A DNA stretch of 64,000 bases from Clostridiales bacterium (GTDB lineage: Bacteria; Bacillota; Clostridia; Saccharofermentanales; Saccharofermentanaceae): NCBI GenBank assembly GCA_017551625.1, contig JAFZLF010000054.1:1-64000 (forward strand), written 5' to 3'. Of the stretch, positions 59,394 through 64,000 are shown one piece after another (position 1 is the stretch's first letter; the number at the start of each line of letters is the position of its first letter). A program made the position numbers and the translations under genes. Below the pieces are notes generated by a model. It saw only the letters and a program-made list of their open reading frames with translations. It searched no databases and was not told the DNA's origin.

Positions 59394-60146
59394 TCAGCTG
59401 ATGTTATTGACCACACCGATTGAGACGAAACCGTCGAGCAGCGCCCGCAGGTCCGTTCCCTCGTCTGCATAATTTCTGTCGACCCAGTGGATCGTATATC
59501 TTCTCGTGCCGTCTTGCCGTTCTTCGCGGAGACGGTACGTATCGATATATGGATTTCCCATGCTGGCCTTCCTGTTTCGGAGGATCCCGCCGCACTCCTC
59601 TAGCGGGCAGTCCGGGAAGTTCACATTGATCACCACGCCCGGCACCAGATCTTCGTTAAGCAGTTCCTCCACCACTTTCGGGAGATAGGTCTTCGTCACC
59701 GCATGATCGGCATCCCGCTGTCTCTCGTCGAAGGTGAACCCTTCGGAGAAAGCGATGGCCGGGTATCCGCCCATTGCCGCATCAAAAGCAGCACCCACTG
59801 TCGCCGAGTACTGGATATCCGTCCCGACGTTAAAACCGTTATTGATCCCCGAGAACACCACGTCCGGTTCTTCCGGCATGATGTACTTACAGCCCAATCG
59901 CACGCAGTCACTCGGAAGTCCAGTACACGAGAAAGCATGCACGCCTTCCAGATTCCAGTCTACCGGCGTCACATCCAGAGGCACGTCGATCGTAAGGCTA
60001 TGCGAAGCCGCGCTTCTCTGCGAGTCCGGCGCGACCACCCAGACCTCTCCCCATTTCGCCGCTTCCTTCGCCAGGCGCATCAGACCGTCTGAAGCGATCC
60101 CGTCATCGTTCGTGATCAGGATCTTCCATTTCTTATCTTTATCCAC
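59394..60146 (-). CDS. surE: 5'/3'-nucleotidase SurE
   Basis: The protein has 250 residues. ILITNDDGIASDG (metal-binding Asp pair, about 9-21), VVAPDSQRSAASHSLT (Ser/His residues), FSGINNGFNVGTDIQYSATVGAA (about 95-118) and a PAIAFS segment identify SurE. It dephosphorylates nucleoside monophosphates in the cytoplasm. It starts two bases after the Dabb gene stop codon, so both are translated from one message. Confidence 0.95.
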   Translation of the reverse strand: MDKDKKWKILITNDDGIASDGLMRLAKEAAKWGEVWVVAPDSQRSAASHSLTIDVPLDVTPVDWNLEGVHAFSCTGLPSDCVRLGCKYIMPEEPDVVFSGINNGFNVGTDIQYSATVGAAFDAAMGGYPAIAFSEGFTFDERQRDADHAVTKTYLPKVVEELLNEDLVPGVVINVNFPDCPLEECGGILRNRKASMGNPYIDTYRLREERQDGTRRYTIHWVDRNYADEGTDLRALLDGFVSIGVVNNIS

Positions 60147-60148
60147 TT

Positions 60149-60451
60149 TCAGACCTCGTAATCAAAGCAGCTTCTGATCTTGGAGTACGGACGGACGATA
60201 TTCGTCGCAACATCCACATGTGCCGGATGCACGGCATAGCCCTGAAGCGATGCTTCATCTTCAAATGTCGAGTCAAGCATCAGGTCCGTGTTTGAACTTG
60301 TAAGTCCGTCGATATATACGTGGATATCAGTAAGTCCAGGGATCTTCCCTTTAAGTCCTTCCAGTCCATCCTTAATATTCTTCTTCGCCTGCGCCTTTTC
60401 TTCTTCAGAGATGTCATCCTTCAGTGTCCAGATAATCACATGCTTCACCAT
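60149..60451 (-). CDS. Dabb (stress-responsive A/B barrel) family protein
   Basis: The protein has 100 residues from the ATG at 60451 (AAAGGAGCGGAGA upstream). MVKHVIIWTLKD, LEGLKGKIPG, DLMLDSTFEDEASLQGYAVHPAHV and the C-terminal RSCFDYEV give the dimeric alpha-beta barrel known as Dabb. Family members have varied roles; no catalytic residues can be assigned. It forms an operon with surE. The 261-bp gap upstream contains the terminator of the CnaB gene and no clear promoter. Confidence 0.92.
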   Translation of the reverse strand: MVKHVIIWTLKDDISEEEKAQAKKNIKDGLEGLKGKIPGLTDIHVYIDGLTSSNTDLMLDSTFEDEASLQGYAVHPAHVDVATNIVRPYSKIRSCFDYEV

Positions 60452-60618
60452 ATTCTCTCCGCTCCTTTTCCTGCCCCGCCTCATCAGCAGAGCCACTATC
60501 ATTTCTTTCCTATATTACCACATAATGGTGCGATTACATCTCCTGACCGGATCTGCGGTCGATCTATCAAGAAACATCCGGGAATCCGTTTTCCATACGA
60601 TAAAAGCGCCTCCGGACA

Positions 60619-60655
60619 GAAAGACGCCCGTCTGCGTTTTGAGCAAACGGGCATC
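60619..60655 (-). terminator. terminator of the CnaB surface protein gene
   Basis: Read leftward: GATGCCCGTTTGC (60655-60643), a 7-base loop and GCAGACGGGCGTC (60635-60623), a 13-bp stem with two G-U pairs, then CTTTCTGTC. It is 58 bp downstream of the stop codon at 60713. Confidence 0.75.
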
Positions 60656-60712
60656 CCATACGCTACATGTTCATTCCCAAAAAGGGCGAATCACTTTACT
60701 TTTCTGAACCCA

Positions 60713-63700
60713 TCAGGATTCTCTGTCCTCACGGCGCTTCTTCATCACGAATACTGCAGCTGCCGCTACCAGGATCAGGAACACGGCTGTAATGACAGGA
60801 GTGTAACTGTTCCCCGTATCACCGGTCTTCACGATCCTCTTGCCTGTTCTGGATGTCGAGGATACTACCTCGAACTCCACTGTGATCGAAGAACCGTCCG
60901 TATAGGTCACTACTACACGGTGCTTACCGAGCGTCAGTTTCTCGATGCAGGCCGATGTCAGTTCGACAGTGCCGTCATCCTTCTTCGTGTAGTCTTCCGG
61001 CTTGATCGGTGTACCATCGATCGTCACGGAATCGATTTCCTTCGGTGTCTTCGGAGAAGGTACCGGAGAGGCTTCGGAAGGAGCACTCTCTGTATTGTCC
61101 GAAGATCCACTCGGAGTCCCCTCCGTCGGCTTCGTCGCATCATCGTCACCCGACTTCGTCGGCTTCGTACCATCATCCGGCTGTGTGCCATCTGTCGGCT
61201 GTGTATCATCCGTCGGCGCTGTATCGTCTGTCGGAGCCGTATCACCTGTCGGAGTCGTATCTTCCGTCGGCTGTGTTTCCTTCAGCGAGTAGTTATTCGT
61301 GATCGTCACGGCCTCGTCAGGAGTAGCTTTCGAGATCGTCTTCGTCAGGCCACTGTTCGCCACACTCAGGTTATATCCGGAGATCTCAGCTGCATCTGTA
61401 TTCTCGGTGACTGTGTACTCACCGGGTTCAAGATTGCTGAGCGTCTTCTCTCCAGCACCTGTGATCTCTACTTCCGTCTTGAATCCGTTCGGGCCATCCA
61501 CTGTGAATACATACGTCTTGGTCTTTGCAGAATCCGGCGCGCCATCTCCGAGGACTTTCTTGATCGTCAGGCTGCCCTTCACGTCGGCAGGCTTGGTGTA
61601 TGTGTTCGTCAGCGTCGTGACTGTGCCATTTACAGAGGTATCCGTCAGTGCATATCCATCCGGCATCGAGCCCTCTGTCCATGTATACGTGATCTCATTT
61701 CCGGCGTTATCACACTTCGGAAGATTATCCACTGTAGCTGTCCAGCCGTTCGCTTCGTTCAGAGTGACTTCCGTACCATTACTTAATGTAACTGTCAGGC
61801 TCGACGGACGCTTACCGTCTTTGTTCGAGTCATCCTCCCAGACCTTCTTCACTGTGGCAGAAGTCGGGACAGAAGAGTCATCGTACGTGTTGGTGATCGT
61901 CGTGACCGTACCAGTTCTGCTGGAACTGCTGAGCGTATAGCCGGCTGGCATGGTTCCCTCTGTCCATGTATAACTGATCTCCTGACCGTTACTGTACTTC
62001 GGCAGACCGTTAACGGTGGCCGTCCAGCTGTTGGCTTCATTCAGTGTCACTTCCGTGCCATCACTCAGTGTAACCTTCAGCTCCGTCGGGCGCGATCCGT
62101 ACTGGTTATCCGAGTCGTTCCAGACCTTCTTCACCGTCGCTTCCGTTGTCGCAGGTGTGTGTGAGTTCGTCAGCGTCGTGACCGAGCCGTTTACTGAGGT
62201 ATTCGTCAGTGTGTAGCCTGTCGGCAGATTGCTCTCGGACCATGTATAGCTGATCTCCTGACCGTCGCTGTACCTCGGAAGATTTGAAACAGTCTGTTCC
62301 CAGCTGTTATTCTCGTTCAGTGTCACTTCTGTGCCATTGCTCAGTTTGACCGTCAGGCTCGCCGGACGGATACCGTCCTGGTTGTTATTGTCGTTCCAGA
62401 CCTTCTTGACTGTCACCGATGTCGTCGCTGTTGTGTGCGAGTTTGTCAGTGTCGTGACCGAGCCGCTTACAGAGGTATTCGTCAGTGTGTAGCCTGTCGG
62501 CAGATTGCTCTCGGACCATGTATAGCTGATCTGCTGACCGTTGCTGAACTTCGGCAGACCGGAGACTGTGTACTCCCAGCTGTTGGCCGCATTCAGCGTC
62601 ACTTCTGTGCCATTGCTCAGTCTGACCGTCAGGCTCGCAGGACGGATACCGTCCTGATTGTTCTTGTCGTCCCAGACCTTCTTCACCGTCACCGATGTAG
62701 TTACGTAGCTATTGGTAAGTGTCGTGACCGTTCCAGTCTTAGATGCAGCCGTCAGCTCGTAGCTGGCCACGATCGTTTCCTCTTCCCATGTGTATGCGAT
62801 TTCCTGATTATTCGCATACTCATCAAGATCGGTAATCGTATCCGACCAGCCATTGTTTTCGTTTAGCGTGACGGTCTTTCCTGTATCTACTCCATCCGCC
62901 AGAAGTTTGACGACCAGTTCTGTCGGGCGCTGCTGATAGGAGTTATTATTGTCGTCCCAGACCTTCTGAACCGTTGCTTCTGTCTTTCTGACATTCGTAG
63001 AAGATTCGTAGGTATTGGTCAGTGTCGTGACCGTTCCGCTCACAGAAGTACTGGTAAGCGAATAGCCTGTCGGCAGACTATCTTCTGCCCATGAGTACAC
63101 GATCGCCTTTCCGCCTGCATTCTTCGTAAGCCCTGTCAATGTGCCTTCCCAGTTATTACCCGCGTTCAGCGTAACGGTCTTTCCTGTATCTGCACCATCC
63201 GCCAGAAGTTTGACGCTAAGTTCTGCCGGACGCTTTTGGGCCTTATTGTCCTCGTCGTCCCAGACCTTCTTGACCGTTGCTTCCGTCGTTTCCGTTTTAT
63301 GGGAATTCTTGACCGTATACGTAAACGATCCGTCATCAGCCTTAGTAATCGTCGTAGTGTAATCAGTGACAGCATTCTCCGTCACGGTATAATCGATGGC
63401 TTTACCATCGGCATTCTTGTACAGCGCATCCCAGCTGTAACTCCAGTTATTATCTTCACTTAATGTGACTGTGTCGTTGATCTTACCATCTGCCAAGAGG
63501 TTCACGGTTACATCAGCAGGACGCTTGCCGTCCTGGTTATCCGCATCACTCCAGATCTTCGTAACACTTACGTTCGTCGTATCCACGTCGTGCTTGTTCG
63601 TTAGTGTCGTAACTGTTCCGTTCACAGAAGTACCGGTAAGCGTATAGCCGGTCGGCAGACCATCTTCTACCCATGTGTACGCGATCGCCTTTCCATTATT

Positions 63701-64000
63701 GTTGACCGGCAGATTCTCGATCGAAGCTTCCCAACTATTTCCTGCGTTCAGCGTCACGGATTTGCCCGTTTCAGCGCCATCTGCGAGTAGTTTGACTGTC
63801 AGGCTCGCCGGGCGGATACCATCCTGGTTGTTCGCGTCTTCCCAGACCTTCTTCACAGTGAGCTTGGTCTCCTGCGCCTTGTAGGTATTGGTCAGTGTCG
63901 TGACTGTTCCGTTCACAGAAGTATCGGTAAGCGTGTAGCCTTCGGGCAGACTTGCCTCTTCCCATGTATACTTGATCGCCTTTCCGCCTGCATTCTTCGC
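60713..64000 (-). CDS. CnaB-repeat surface protein with sortase-like C-terminus (partial, N-terminus off the window)
   Basis: The reading frame is open to the right edge (64000), so the N-terminus is missing; 1095 residues are visible. They comprise the end of one repeat and eight complete Cna protein B-type repeats (motifs TVKKVWDD, RPASLTVKLL, VTLN, ISYTW, GTVTTLTN). Next come one different Ig-like domain (GSLTIKKVLGDG ... EPGEYTVTENTDA), a Thr/Asp/Pro-rich spacer (about 75 residues) and a small beta domain with EDYTKKDDGTVELTS. The sorting signal has IVKTGD in place of LPXTG, then a membrane helix and KKRREDRES. It is a cell-wall-linked stalk or adhesin. Isopeptide bonds in the repeats are likely from family knowledge. 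A start codon cannot be assigned. Confidence 0.92.
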   Translation of the reverse strand, partial: AKNAGGKAIKYTWEEASLPEGYTLTDTSVNGTVTTLTNTYKAQETKLTVKKVWEDANNQDGIRPASLTVKLLADGAETGKSVTLNAGNSWEASIENLPVNNNGKAIAYTWVEDGLPTGYTLTGTSVNGTVTTLTNKHDVDTTNVSVTKIWSDADNQDGKRPADVTVNLLADGKINDTVTLSEDNNWSYSWDALYKNADGKAIDYTVTENAVTDYTTTITKADDGSFTYTVKNSHKTETTEATVKKVWDDEDNKAQKRPAELSVKLLADGADTGKTVTLNAGNNWEGTLTGLTKNAGGKAIVYSWAEDSLPTGYSLTSTSVSGTVTTLTNTYESSTNVRKTEATVQKVWDDNNNSYQQRPTELVVKLLADGVDTGKTVTLNENNGWSDTITDLDEYANNQEIAYTWEEETIVASYELTAASKTGTVTTLTNSYVTTSVTVKKVWDDKNNQDGIRPASLTVRLSNGTEVTLNAANSWEYTVSGLPKFSNGQQISYTWSESNLPTGYTLTNTSVSGSVTTLTNSHTTATTSVTVKKVWNDNNNQDGIRPASLTVKLSNGTEVTLNENNSWEQTVSNLPRYSDGQEISYTWSESNLPTGYTLTNTSVNGSVTTLTNSHTPATTEATVKKVWNDSDNQYGSRPTELKVTLSDGTEVTLNEANSWTATVNGLPKYSNGQEISYTWTEGTMPAGYTLSSSSRTGTVTTITNTYDDSSVPTSATVKKVWEDDSNKDGKRPSSLTVTLSNGTEVTLNEANGWTATVDNLPKCDNAGNEITYTWTEGSMPDGYALTDTSVNGTVTTLTNTYTKPADVKGSLTIKKVLGDGAPDSAKTKTYVFTVDGPNGFKTEVEITGAGEKTLSNLEPGEYTVTENTDAAEISGYNLSVANSGLTKTISKATPDEAVTITNNYSLKETQPTEDTTPTGDTAPTDDTAPTDDTQPTDGTQPDDGTKPTKSGDDDATKPTEGTPSGSSDNTESAPSEASPVPSPKTPKEIDSVTIDGTPIKPEDYTKKDDGTVELTSACIEKLTLGKHRVVVTYTDGSSITVEFEVVSSTSRTGKRIVKTGDTGNSYTPVITAVFLILVAAAAVFVMKKRREDRES

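Noticed and set aside
1..64000. tRNA, rRNA, insertion sequence or origin
   Set aside because: I saw no cloverleaf, rRNA-like block, transposase frame with terminal repeats, or DnaA-box cluster; absence by eye is not proof for short RNAs.

Overview
The window reads as chromosomal DNA of a low-GC-phylum but fairly GC-rich member of the Bacillota, most likely an uncultured Clostridia/Oscillospirales-type anaerobe. The support is indirect: a TIGR03905-type TSCPD protein, a FeoB-associated Cys-rich protein, a class V aminotransferase next to serA, the methylerythritol route (ispD and a divergent ispF), several lipoproteins with a clean lipobox, a WYL regulator, DUF1015 and DUF2298 proteins, and a CnaB-repeat surface protein with a sortase-like C-terminus. 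I see no rRNA, tRNA, transposase, integrase, phage module or CRISPR array. Almost all genes are housekeeping or envelope genes in short operons separated by repeat-rich intergenic gaps.

Layout. 1-5.5 kb: a partial gene tail, an unknown gene, a TSCPD protein and a leftward moxR/DUF58/transglutaminase cassette. 5.5-11.1 kb: a DUF4214-polysaccharide deacetylase, a 50-bp repeat array, and two Thr/Asp-rich lipoproteins, one broken by an in-frame TAG. 11.3-13.5 kb: three small rightward genes (SUKH-like, ADP-ribosylation/crystallin J1-like, TPR). 13.8-16.6 kb: the serine biosynthesis pair. 17-25 kb: a membrane protein, a 1066-residue PP2C-like/LysM-like transmembrane protein, and two DUF885 lipoprotein hydrolases around a FeoB-associated peptide. 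25.3-30.5 kb: an acyl-CoA-ligase-like gene coupled to an ABC-2 exporter. 30.6-37.8 kb: radA-ispD, a nuclease-like gene, ispF, a thioredoxin-fold lipoprotein, an Mrp ATPase, an RsmC-like methyltransferase and a lipoprotein. 37.9-43.5 kb: a two-component-propeller HD-GYP protein, an SGNH-like protein and a WYL regulator. 43.6-48.8 kb: DUF1015, an FAD oxidoreductase and a DUF2298 membrane protein in one operon. 49-52.6 kb: nagB, a hexapeptide-repeat protein and glmM (amino-sugar metabolism), then a duplicated zinc-ribbon-like protein. 53-60.5 kb: a MarR-controlled heterodimeric ABC exporter, an SPFH protein, hicAB, a Dabb protein and surE. 60.7 kb to the edge: the CnaB protein.

The most unusual content is non-coding. 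(i) Three intergenic arrays of a 50-bp nested palindrome. (ii) At least five terminator-like hairpins with a shared internal motif (GCTG-TCCT ... CGGAG). (iii) A roughly tenfold excess of the octamer GTGCTTTT/AAAAGCAC (usually AGTGCTTTT) on both strands. (iv) Short tandem duplications in most other intergenic gaps, several of which start at a stop codon. These look like four layers of genome-wide repeat biology and are the best candidates for something undescribed. All gene functions are inferred from recognisable motifs; nothing was searched against a database.
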